From assembly GCA_030824095.1 (NCBI GenBank), contig JAVBYK010000510.1:1-5785 (forward strand): a DNA stretch of 5,785 nt, in the 5' to 3' direction. Below the pieces are notes generated by a model. That model searched no databases, had not been told where the DNA came from, and saw only the letters and a program-made list of their open reading frames with translations. Below, in pieces: positions 1 to 5,465 of this stretch (position 1 is the first letter of the stretch; the number at the start of each line of letters is the position of its first letter). A program made the position numbers and the translations under genes. This stretch comes from a bacterium (GTDB lineage: Bacteria > Pseudomonadota > Gammaproteobacteria > Burkholderiales > Burkholderiaceae_C).

Positions 1-807
1 ATCGAGATGGCGCGCGACATGGCCAACAGCTTCAACCACCGCTATGGCGAGCACTTTGTGCCGCCGCAGGCCGTGATCGAAGAGTCGGTCGCCACCCTGC
101 CTGGCCTGGATGGCCGCAAGATGAGCAAGAGCTACGACAACACCATCCCGCTGTTTGCGCCGCGTGAACAGCTGAAGAAACTGATTGCTGGCATCAAGAC
201 CGACTCACGCGCGCCGGGTGAGCCCAAGGACACGGAAGGCTCTGCGCTGTTCCAGATCTACCAGGCCTTTGCCAGCGATGACGAGGCGCAGGCGCTGCGC
301 CAGGCCTATGCCGAAGGCATTGCCTGGGGCGACGCCAAGCAGATGCTGTTCGAGCGCATCGACCGCGAGATTGCGCCCATGCGCGAGGCCTATCTGGACC
401 TGATCAACCATCCCGCAAAAATCGAATCCATCCTGCTGGCTGGCGCCGCCAAGGCACGCCAGCGGGCCACACCCTTCATGGCTGAACTGCGCCACGCAGT
501 GGGCCTGCGCCGCTTGAGCGACCAGGCCGGCACCACCAAACAGAAGGTCAGCAAGGCCGCACTGCCCAGCTTCAAGCAGTACCGCGAGGCCGATGGGCAG
601 TTTCGCTTCAAGCTGGTCGATGCCCAGGGCCGTGTGTTGCTGCAAAGCCTGGGATTTGCCTCACCCAAGGAAGCCGGCCAGGCCATTGGCTTGCTGCAAA
701 AGCAAGGCGTCGCCGCACTGCCGGGCATGGCCCCCCAACTGGAAGCACTGACAGTGGATGCCAGCGACGTGGGTGCAGCCCTGGCTTTGCTGGCTGCGGG
801 AACTTAA
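1..807 (+). CDS. trpS: Tryptophan--tRNA ligase, 5'-truncated by the window edge, with C-terminal extension
   Basis: This cytoplasmic class I aminoacyl-tRNA synthetase charges tRNA-Trp with tryptophan. The reading frame is open from base 1 and stops at TAA 805-807, so 268 residues are visible and the N-terminal Rossmann half with the HIGH motif lies outside. The KMSKS catalytic loop is intact at 118-132, preceded by a GLDGRK stretch, and the helical anticodon-binding region follows to about base 530. After the normal end of a bacterial TrpS, the frame continues for about 90 residues. Part of this (568-699) has the pattern FKQYREADGQFRFKL...GFASPKEA, which resembles the small DUF1508/YegP-type beta-alpha unit. 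I believe long TrpS forms like this are common in betaproteobacteria. The enzyme call is secure from KMSKS and its flanks; the extension assignment is inference. Confidence 0.95.
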   Translation: MEMARDMANSFNHRYGEHFVPPQAVIEESVATLPGLDGRKMSKSYDNTIPLFAPREQLKKLIAGIKTDSRAPGEPKDTEGSALFQIYQAFASDDEAQALRQAYAEGIAWGDAKQMLFERIDREIAPMREAYLDLINHPAKIESILLAGAAKARQRATPFMAELRHAVGLRRLSDQAGTTKQKVSKAALPSFKQYREADGQFRFKLVDAQGRVLLQSLGFASPKEAGQAIGLLQKQGVAALPGMAPQLEALTVDASDVGAALALLAAGT

Positions 808-870
808 ACACCCGGATTCGGTCACACCGTCGCATTGCCTGACTGCAATCCTGCAACCAACATCCTCAAT

Positions 871-1296
871 ATGAGTTTTCCCTCCATGACACAACGTTCT
901 CTCTGGATTCCCATTACCCTGGCCCTGGCGGCCTGCAGTGCCACCGTCTTCGCAGCAGAAACAGAAACGCTGCCTTCTGGCGTCAAGATCGAACACACGG
1001 TGGTGGGCACCGGCGCCACCCCCAACGCCACGGACCGGGTCAAGGTGCACTACCGCGGCACGCTGGTGGACGGCAAGGAATTCGACAGCTCCTACAAGCG
1101 CAACGAACCGGCCGTGTTTCCCTTGAACCGCGTGGTGCCGTGCTGGACGCAAGGCATGCAGAAGATCAAGGTGGGCGGCAAGGCCACCCTGACCTGCCCG
1201 CCGGCCACGGCCTACGGTGAGCGCGGTGCGGGCGGCGTCGTGCCACCCAATGCCACGCTGACATTTGTTGTCGAACTGCTGGCTATCGAGAAGTAA
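871..1296 (+). CDS. Exported FKBP-type peptidyl-prolyl cis-trans isomerase
   Basis: This protein catalyses cis-trans isomerisation of Xaa-Pro bonds and probably assists folding outside the cytoplasm. From ATG 871 it is 141 aa. Residues 6-28 form a signal sequence with one Arg, a hydrophobic core and either a signal peptidase I site (VFA|AE) or a lipobox (LAAC, Cys22). One FKBP domain fills residues 35-141. The ligand-pocket residues of FKBP12 have counterparts: Tyr61 (VHY), Phe71-Asp72 (FDSS), Val88-Val89 and Trp92, Tyr115 (AYG) and Phe132. The usual VIxGW motif reads VVPCW, and a second Cys109 lies in LTCPP; the two could form a disulfide in the periplasm. It sits 63 bp after trpS on the same strand. 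ATG 886 and TTG 835 are alternative starts; no strong ribosome-binding site decides between them, but ATG 886 would leave the tightest signal peptide. Confidence 0.9.
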   Translation: MSFPSMTQRSLWIPITLALAACSATVFAAETETLPSGVKIEHTVVGTGATPNATDRVKVHYRGTLVDGKEFDSSYKRNEPAVFPLNRVVPCWTQGMQKIKVGGKATLTCPPATAYGERGAGGVVPPNATLTFVVELLAIEK

Positions 1297-1310
1297 GCGC
1301 AGTAGCGATA

Positions 1311-1325
1311 GGCTCAGTGTGAGCC
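1311..1325. terminator. Possible bidirectional terminator hairpin between convergent genes
   Basis: GGCTCA-GTG-TGAGCC is a perfect 6-bp stem with a 3-nt loop between the convergent FKBP and DNR-like genes. It contains the TGA stop of the minus-strand gene (1314-1316). There is no T-tract on either side, so true intrinsic termination is doubtful. Confidence 0.3.
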
Positions 1326-2012
1326 GTAGCTGGCGAGGCGGCGCACATCCAGGATGCGCACCTCGCGCTTGTCGATCTCAATCAGTTTTTCCGATTCCAG
1401 CTGATGCAGCACGCGGGAAAAGTATTCCGGTGTCAGCGACAGGCGTGAGGCAATGGTCGCCTTGCTGACCGGGAAGGACACCGTGACCACGCCAAAGTCT
1501 TCGTCGCTCTCCAGCTCCACATCGCGCAGCAGGTAGCCAATCAGACGCTGCATGCCACTGTGCAGGGCATAGCCCTCCACATCCAGCAGCAAACGGTGCA
1601 ACCAGTGCGAAATGCCGGACAGCATGTGCATGGAGAAACGCGGGTCCCGCTCAATCTCGTTGAACACGGCCTGTTTGCTGACCGTCATGATCAAAGTGTC
1701 GGTCAGCGTCTGGGCGTTGAGCATGTAGGGCTTGGGCAGGAACATCATGGCTTCTGCAAAACTGTGGCCGGGGCCAATCAATTCGATGACCTTCTCCACG
1801 CCAGTGGCTGATGCAACATACAGCCGGACCTGTCCCGACACGACAAAGTGAAAGGACTCACACATTTCACCAGCCCGGAAAACCATGTCGCCCCGCGAAA
1901 AACGGCGCAGGCGGCAACCCCGTGCCACGTTTTGCCGCTCGGGTTCGGAGAGTCCACGGAACATGGGGAGGGTTCTCAAATGCCGGGGCATATCAAAATG
2001 GTCGACGCGCAT
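1314..2012 (-). CDS. Crp/Fnr-family transcriptional regulator, DNR-like
   Basis: This DNA-binding regulator is 232 aa from ATG 2012, chosen because AGGA lies just upstream; a TTG at 2030 would add six residues. Residues about 12-125 form the cyclic-nucleotide-like beta-barrel sensor domain, with the motif FAEAMMF at 85-91 as in Pseudomonas DNR. The long dimerisation helix covers about 125-155. The winged helix-turn-helix covers about 178-222, with recognition helix PEYFSR (Glu196, Ser199, Arg200); in FNR the E..SR residues contact TTGA half-sites. Only two cysteines (33, 51) are present, so the four-Cys iron-sulfur cluster of FNR is absent. This favours the DNR/NNR group, which responds to NO through heme. 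The gene follows narL on the same strand across 195 bp containing two TTGA-N6-TCAA palindromes, so autoregulation or control by another Fnr-family protein is likely. Family membership is certain; the DNR subgroup is inferred from motif similarity. Confidence 0.93.
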   Translation of the reverse strand: MRVDHFDMPRHLRTLPMFRGLSEPERQNVARGCRLRRFSRGDMVFRAGEMCESFHFVVSGQVRLYVASATGVEKVIELIGPGHSFAEAMMFLPKPYMLNAQTLTDTLIMTVSKQAVFNEIERDPRFSMHMLSGISHWLHRLLLDVEGYALHSGMQRLIGYLLRDVELESDEDFGVVTVSFPVSKATIASRLSLTPEYFSRVLHQLESEKLIEIDKREVRILDVRRLASYGSH

Positions 2013-2030
2013 TTTTCCTGATTTCTTCAA

Positions 2031-2054
2031 TAAAGTTGACTTGGTTCAACTTTA
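2031..2054. promoter_or_regulatory. 24-bp palindrome with DNR/FNR-like core before the DNR-like gene
   Basis: Perfect 9-bp arms TAAAGTTGA and TCAACTTTA are separated by CTTGGT. The core reads TTGAC-TTGG-TTCAA, so it has the TTGA-N6-TCAA geometry of Fnr/DNR sites but not the full TTGAT...ATCAA consensus. It ends 18 bp before ATG 2012 and abuts TTG 2030. Its position so close to the start suits repression or an RNA hairpin in the leader rather than activation. Confidence 0.6.
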
Positions 2055-2078
2055 GAGGCCGATCCCTCCCGGCGGTAT

Positions 2079-2094
2079 CCCCCTAAGGAGGGGG
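2079..2094 (-). other. GC-rich hairpin in the leader of the DNR-like gene
   Basis: CCCCCT-CCTT-AGGGGG is a perfect 6-bp stem with a 4-nt loop on the minus-strand transcript. No T-tract follows, so it is not an ordinary terminator for narL. The 5' arm could instead pair with GGAGGG about 20 nt further along the same transcript (near 2062-2068), giving two exclusive folds. Confidence 0.4.
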
Positions 2095-2106
2095 TCACCA
2101 AGTCTT

Positions 2107-2148
2107 AAGAACTAGGTGTTTTTGCGTGTACTAATCCCAAAGAACTAG
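2107..2148. repeat. Pair of 9-bp direct repeats, AAGAACTAG
   Basis: AAGAACTAG occurs at 2107-2115 and again at 2140-2148, 33 bp apart from start to start, or about three helical turns. Both copies lie between the FNR box at 2172-2185 and the DNR-like gene. They could be paired protein sites; no known consensus is recognised. Confidence 0.45.
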
Positions 2149-2171
2149 TCATTGATGGAAGATGAATTTGC

Positions 2172-2185
2172 TTGATTTGCATCAA
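2172..2185. promoter_or_regulatory. Perfect FNR/ANR/DNR box
   Basis: TTGAT-TTGC-ATCAA matches the consensus TTGAT-N4-ATCAA at all ten defined positions. It lies 160 bp upstream of ATG 2012 in the intergenic region after narL, so the DNR-like gene is its only obvious target. At the class II activator spacing, transcription would start near 2137, but no good -10 hexamer is visible there. Confidence 0.8.
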
Positions 2186-2207
2186 ATCCAGCTGGCAATT
2201 TCCTTCT

Positions 2208-2885
2208 TCAGGAAAGCCCGATTTCCGTGGCAATCACGGCTGCGTGCACGCGTGTACTGACATGCAGTTTGCGAAGAACATTCTGGACATGCACCTTGAC
2301 GGTGGTCTCGGCAATTCCGAGTTCGCGACCGATTTCCTTGTTGCTGGCACCCTGGGCGATACCCCGCAGGATCTCACGCTCGCGCGATGACAGTGCATCC
2401 AGTGGCGACGGCTGGACCGATGACGCGGCGCTTCCATTGGGGGTCGTTCCCAGATAGGCTGAAACCATCTTGCCGGTCATTTCAGTGGCGATCACGCTTT
2501 CACCGCGCACTGCCCGTTCGATCGCATGGATCAGCGCATCACCTTCAATGGTCTTGAGCAAATACCCGGCGGCGCCGCTGCGCAGTGCGGCGGTCATGTC
2601 TGCCTCGTCTTCGCTGACCGTGAGCATCACGATCCGGGCATGGGGAACCGCTTCCTGCAGCGCCACCAGTGCATCAACGCCCCTGACACCCGGCAGGTGG
2701 TTGTCCAGCAGGATCAGATCGGGCTGCAACTCCTGGGCGCGGCGCTGCGCCTCGCCCGCATCGGCGGCATCGCCCACCACCTGCACGCGGGCATCGCGCG
2801 CCAGCAAAGCCGTCAGCCCCCGCCGGAACAGGGTGTGATCGTCAACCACCAACACGCGGATAGTGCTTGTATTCGTTTCGGTCAT
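2208..2885 (-). CDS. narL: Nitrate/nitrite response regulator NarL (NarL/LuxR family)
   Basis: This cytoplasmic DNA-binding partner of NarX is 225 aa from ATG 2885. The receiver domain covers residues about 9-125, with acidic pocket Asp15-Asp16, phosphoacceptor Asp61 in LILLDNHLPG, switch Thr89 and Lys111. A linker of about 25 residues leads to a LuxR-type helix-turn-helix at about 160-225. Its signature LSSREREIL...GASNKEIGRELGIAETTVKVHVQ and tail RKLHVSTRVHAAV closely follow E. coli NarL. The gene begins 16 bp after the narX stop, so the two are translated from one message. An in-frame ATG at 2933 would add 16 residues and overlap narX by 32 bp; ATG 2885 was chosen because the usual NarL length is about 216 aa. 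Neither start has a clear Shine-Dalgarno. The family and HTH are certain; the NarL name rests on the linked NarX. Confidence 0.93.
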   Translation of the reverse strand: MTETNTSTIRVLVVDDHTLFRRGLTALLARDARVQVVGDAADAGEAQRRAQELQPDLILLDNHLPGVRGVDALVALQEAVPHARIVMLTVSEDEADMTAALRSGAAGYLLKTIEGDALIHAIERAVRGESVIATEMTGKMVSAYLGTTPNGSAASSVQPSPLDALSSREREILRGIAQGASNKEIGRELGIAETTVKVHVQNVLRKLHVSTRVHAAVIATEIGLS

Positions 2886-2901
2886 AGATTTGCCATCTGG
2901 C

Positions 2902-4827
2902 TCAGGTGGAGGTGAGTGCCGCTTGATCTGCATCGCTTTGCGCCACGGTGTGGCTGCTTGCCAGCGTCAACTGCACCGAACAACCCTTCCCTGGCGAAGA
3001 TTGAACCTGCAGCGCCGCACCAATACGCTGGGCACGTTCGGACATGATGTGCAAGCCCACGTGGGTTTCGTCAATGGCACCGCCGTCCAGCGCAAAGCCG
3101 ACACCATCATCGCGCACTTCAAAACGCCACACCGGTTGTTGCCGAACGCTCAACCAGACCTGCGAGGCCCGTGCGTGCTTTCGCACGTTTGAGAGGGCCT
3201 CCTGCACAATATGCAGCACCTGGATTTGCACGTCCCCGGATAGCGGTAGCCCATGTCCACTGATTTCCAGGGCCGTGCGCAAACCGGTCTGTAACTCAAA
3301 CTTGCGCAAGGTGGTCGCCAGTGCGGGTTCGATATCCTCGGCATTGGTCCGGGTGCGGAAATGCACCAGCAATTCTCGGACGTCACCATAGCATTCCCGC
3401 ACCCCGGTATCGATTTCTTCCAGCACCTTCTGAATCAGCGCCGGGTCCTGGGCATGCAACGCGTCACGCATCAGCTGTACCTGAATTTTGAGAAAGGCCA
3501 GTGACTGTGCAATCGAGTCATGCAGCTCACGCGACAGATGGTGGCGCTCCCCGGACACTGCGGCCTCCCGCTCCAAGGCATTCAGGCGCAAATTTTCCAT
3601 GGCGCTGGCCAGATGGCTATTGAGAGCCTCCAGCAGGGACCGCTCCGCCGGTGTTGGGGTCACCTCCGCACGGTAGAAAAGATTGACCTCACCCATCAGG
3701 CGCTCCTGTACACGGATGGGAATCGTGACGATGGTCGCAAAACCGGCCTTCACGCAATGCTTGAGGGATGGCTGAGGCATGGAGTGGATGGGAATCACCA
3801 CCAGATCCCTGTTGGGTTCCGGCAGGCCACAAAAGCAGTCACCGGCCGTCAGGCACTGCTCGTCATCCACCAACTCACTGGGGAGGCCATTGGCCGCCAG
3901 CATCAGGTAGCGTTGCTGCGTCTGGTCTGACCAGCGTAGTGCCACGCCGTCGGCCCTGGCAATGGACATCAGGCGCTTGGAGAACTCCTGCGCCAGATCC
4001 TGCAACGACGTGGCACGAGCCACCAGGGCCGTGACCTCATAGAGTGACTCCAGTCGTTCACGCTTCTCTTCAAGCTCAGCCGTCTTCTCGGCGACCTTGC
4101 TCTCCAGGTTTCCGTACAGGGACTGCAGGTGCGACGCCATCTCGTTGAAGCCCTCGGCCAGTGCACCGAATTCATCGTTGCCCACATGGTTGACCCGGAA
4201 TCCGAAATGCCCGGCCTGGATCTTCTGAATGGCATGCTTCAGCTGATTCACCGGCTCCAGTACAAAGAGGTAGCCCGCAACCAGCAGAACGCCAGATCCC
4301 ACCAGTGCCAGCATGAGCAGGCACATCTGCAAGAAGTGCAGCGTCGCAGTCCACCCCGACACATGGGACTCGATACTGTTGACAAAGGTGTCTATGTCCG
4401 CCACGAAGGCAACGGTGTCGGAATTCAACCGCCCCAGATTGGATGGCTTGCCGGACAACCAGTTCTCGCGGAACTGCGTCCAGTCATGCTCTACCGCGGT
4501 GAAGTGCGGGAGAACTGTTTTATCCCAAGGCACCTGCAGTGGACGGCGCGGGTCGCCGTTGCGCAGCAGCGCAAGACTCTCTTCGAATTTCTGGATGTGC
4601 GCTGGCAGTTCCTGCGCACCACTGAGGCTTGAACTGCCCACCGTCAAGGCCATCCGATAGGCCTGCATGCGCATGCGCCCGGCCTCGTTGACCGCTGCAG
4701 CACCACCGTCGAGCTGCCAGGATATCCACAGCGTGGCTCCGGTCGAAATCAGTGCCAGCAACAAAAACGGTGCACCCACCAAAGCCAGTTTGGCACTCAG
4801 GCTCCAGCGGGATTGTTTAACCGTCAT
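2902..4827 (-). CDS. narX: Nitrate/nitrite sensor histidine kinase NarX
   Basis: This inner-membrane kinase senses nitrate and nitrite in the periplasm and phosphorylates NarL. From ATG 4827 it is 641 aa. The parts in order are: transmembrane helix 1 (about 14-38); the P-box NEAGRMRMQAYRMA at 47-60, very close to the nitrate-binding P-box of E. coli NarX; a helical periplasmic domain to about 160; transmembrane helix 2 (about 164-190); HAMP (about 187-238); a coiled coil (about 240-262); a GAF-like central module (about 263-415) with Cys325, Cys331, Cys333 and Cys358, where E. coli NarX also has a cysteine cluster; HisKA_3 with RELHDSIAQSL and phosphorylated His436; and HATPase_c with N-box QEALSNVRKHA, DDGVGF (573-578) and HVGLHIMSERA (589-599). 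All catalytic motifs are intact. It starts 42 bp after the winged-helix gene and is followed at once by narL. TTG 4851 is a less likely start. Confidence 0.95.
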   Translation of the reverse strand: MTVKQSRWSLSAKLALVGAPFLLLALISTGATLWISWQLDGGAAAVNEAGRMRMQAYRMALTVGSSSLSGAQELPAHIQKFEESLALLRNGDPRRPLQVPWDKTVLPHFTAVEHDWTQFRENWLSGKPSNLGRLNSDTVAFVADIDTFVNSIESHVSGWTATLHFLQMCLLMLALVGSGVLLVAGYLFVLEPVNQLKHAIQKIQAGHFGFRVNHVGNDEFGALAEGFNEMASHLQSLYGNLESKVAEKTAELEEKRERLESLYEVTALVARATSLQDLAQEFSKRLMSIARADGVALRWSDQTQQRYLMLAANGLPSELVDDEQCLTAGDCFCGLPEPNRDLVVIPIHSMPQPSLKHCVKAGFATIVTIPIRVQERLMGEVNLFYRAEVTPTPAERSLLEALNSHLASAMENLRLNALEREAAVSGERHHLSRELHDSIAQSLAFLKIQVQLMRDALHAQDPALIQKVLEEIDTGVRECYGDVRELLVHFRTRTNAEDIEPALATTLRKFELQTGLRTALEISGHGLPLSGDVQIQVLHIVQEALSNVRKHARASQVWLSVRQQPVWRFEVRDDGVGFALDGGAIDETHVGLHIMSERAQRIGAALQVQSSPGKGCSVQLTLASSHTVAQSDADQAALTST

Positions 4828-4869
4828 GGGCCAAATCTTACTTCCCAGCAAGGTCCCAGGCGGACAGTA

Positions 4870-5241
4870 TCAACCCTCGTAGTGGGGACTCGCCTCGATG
4901 GCCGCGGCCCAGGTGAACACGCTGTTCGCCCGCACCTTGGATGCAAGACTTTGCCCCTGCGCACGCATGCCGGCGCAATCCTTGCCGTACTGCGTGATGA
5001 CATAGTGGGTGCAGGTGACCTGCTTGCCAGGCCCCAGCGTGGCAATCGCGCGCAGTGCACGCACGGTGCCTTGTGCTTCCAGCTTGGCCAGACGGTTGCG
5101 TGTGGAAATTTCGGGGGCACTGACGTCTCGGGCCACTTCCTTGATCGGGCGGGGCGTCGTCTGTGCTGCCAGGTGACGCAAAATCTCCAGCGATTCGGGC
5201 CACTGCTCGACTGGAATGCTACGGTTGGAGTGCTTGGTCAT
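4870..5241 (-). CDS. Small winged-helix-like protein of unknown function, first gene of the narXL operon
   Basis: This is not a gene I recognise. From ATG 5241 it is 123 aa; the start is supported by AAGG 7 nt upstream (5249-5252). Residues about 15-65 look like a winged helix-turn-helix: helices WPESLEILRHLAAQ and IKEVARDVS, then ISTRNRLAKLEAQGTVRAL as a plausible recognition helix leading into a wing. Residues 66-85 would be the beta-wing (Cys77 in VTCTHYVIT), and a second helix with Cys89 follows. The C-terminal ANSVFTWAAAIEA has no match I know. No membrane segment or signal peptide is seen. It lies 42 bp before narX on the same strand, so co-transcription with narXL is likely and a regulatory role is the natural guess. 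Its message carries a hairpin over the ribosome-binding site. An upstream extension to 5328 is open but lacks support. Confidence 0.8.
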   Translation of the reverse strand: MTKHSNRSIPVEQWPESLEILRHLAAQTTPRPIKEVARDVSAPEISTRNRLAKLEAQGTVRALRAIATLGPGKQVTCTHYVITQYGKDCAGMRAQGQSLASKVRANSVFTWAAAIEASPHYEG

Positions 5242-5244
5242 AAA

Positions 5245-5280
5245 GTCGCCTTTAAATTGAGTCAACAAATAAAGGGCGAC
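5245..5280 (-). promoter_or_regulatory. Hairpin sequestering the ribosome-binding site of the winged-helix gene
   Basis: On the minus-strand transcript GTCGCC-C-TTTA (5280-5270) can pair with TAAAGGCGAC (5254-5245). This gives a 10-bp stem with one bulged C and a 15-nt loop. The 3' arm contains AAAGG, the Shine-Dalgarno of the gene starting at ATG 5241, so the folded form would hide it. The loop carries the compact palindrome TTGACTCAA (5257-5265). A translational switch is inferred; the pairing is seen directly. Confidence 0.55.
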
Positions 5281-5328
5281 GCATACATCGAAATACCGTT
5301 GGTTCTTCGATGGCAACCCCGCTGGCAA

Positions 5329-5342
5329 ATGACCTGAGTCAT
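5329..5342. promoter_or_regulatory. Second 5-N4-5 palindrome before the winged-helix-narXL operon
   Basis: ATGAC-CTGA-GTCAT is a perfect 5-bp-arm palindrome with a 4-bp spacer. It shares TGAC...GTCA and spacing with the box at 5364-5379, and its centre is 36 bp closer to the gene. It lacks the first T of a DNR/FNR half-site, so it may be a weak or different site. Confidence 0.4.
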
Positions 5343-5363
5343 GTAGCCCGGAAGCTTTGCGTC

Positions 5364-5379
5364 CTTGACTTTCGTCAAG
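5364..5379. promoter_or_regulatory. FNR/DNR-like box before the winged-helix-narXL operon
   Basis: CTTGAC-TTTC-GTCAAG is a perfect 6-bp-arm palindrome with core TTGA-N6-TCAA. It differs from the FNR/DNR consensus only at the innermost base of each half-site (C/G for T/A). It lies 123 bp upstream of ATG 5241. A class II start would fall near 5330, where only a weak TACATG (5345-5340) could serve as -10. Confidence 0.6.
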
Positions 5380-5425
5380 TTTGCCCTTACCAGATTCGCT
5401 CCGTGGAGCCGCCTCGCTGGCTGCG

Positions 5426-5458
5426 AGCAGTAATCCCCACTCACGGGGACAAACTGCT
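5426..5458 (-). other. Nested hairpin at the 5' end of the predicted operon leader
   Basis: On the minus strand, AGCAGT-TTG-TCCCC-GTGAGT-GGGGA-TT-ACTGCT forms a 6-bp outer stem, a 3/2 internal loop, a 5-bp GC-rich inner stem and a 6-nt loop. Its first base is at about +1 of the candidate promoter at 5466-5494. No T-tract follows, so it is not a terminator. A 5' protective hairpin, a protein-binding site or the head of a small RNA are all possible. Confidence 0.5.
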
Positions 5459-5465
5459 AACCTGA

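Noticed and set aside
205..645. Long open frame antisense to trpS, and similar long frames antisense to narX and narL
   Set aside because: These are shadows of high-GC coding regions; the opposite frames carry intact catalytic motifs.
834..849. Hairpin ATTGC-CTGACT-GCAAT between trpS and the FKBP gene as a terminator
   Set aside because: It is only 5 bp with no T-tract, and the gap is just 63 bp between co-directional genes.
2084..2091. Perfect Shine-Dalgarno TAAGGAGG on the plus strand
   Set aside because: No start codon lies at usable distance and no plus-strand gene follows; it is the complement of the leader hairpin of the DNR-like gene.
2129..2135. TACTAAT as a NarL heptamer (TACYYMT)
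   Set aside because: It fits only 6 of 7 positions and has no partner heptamer nearby; such matches are frequent by chance.
2199..2215. TTTCC / GGAAA inverted repeat over the narL stop as a terminator
   Set aside because: The stem is short and A/T-rich with no T-tract; readthrough towards the DNR-like gene seems possible.
5262..5444. 60-codon open frame on the minus strand
   Set aside because: It runs through the hairpins and palindromes of the leader, has no family pattern, and overlaps the leader of the winged-helix gene.
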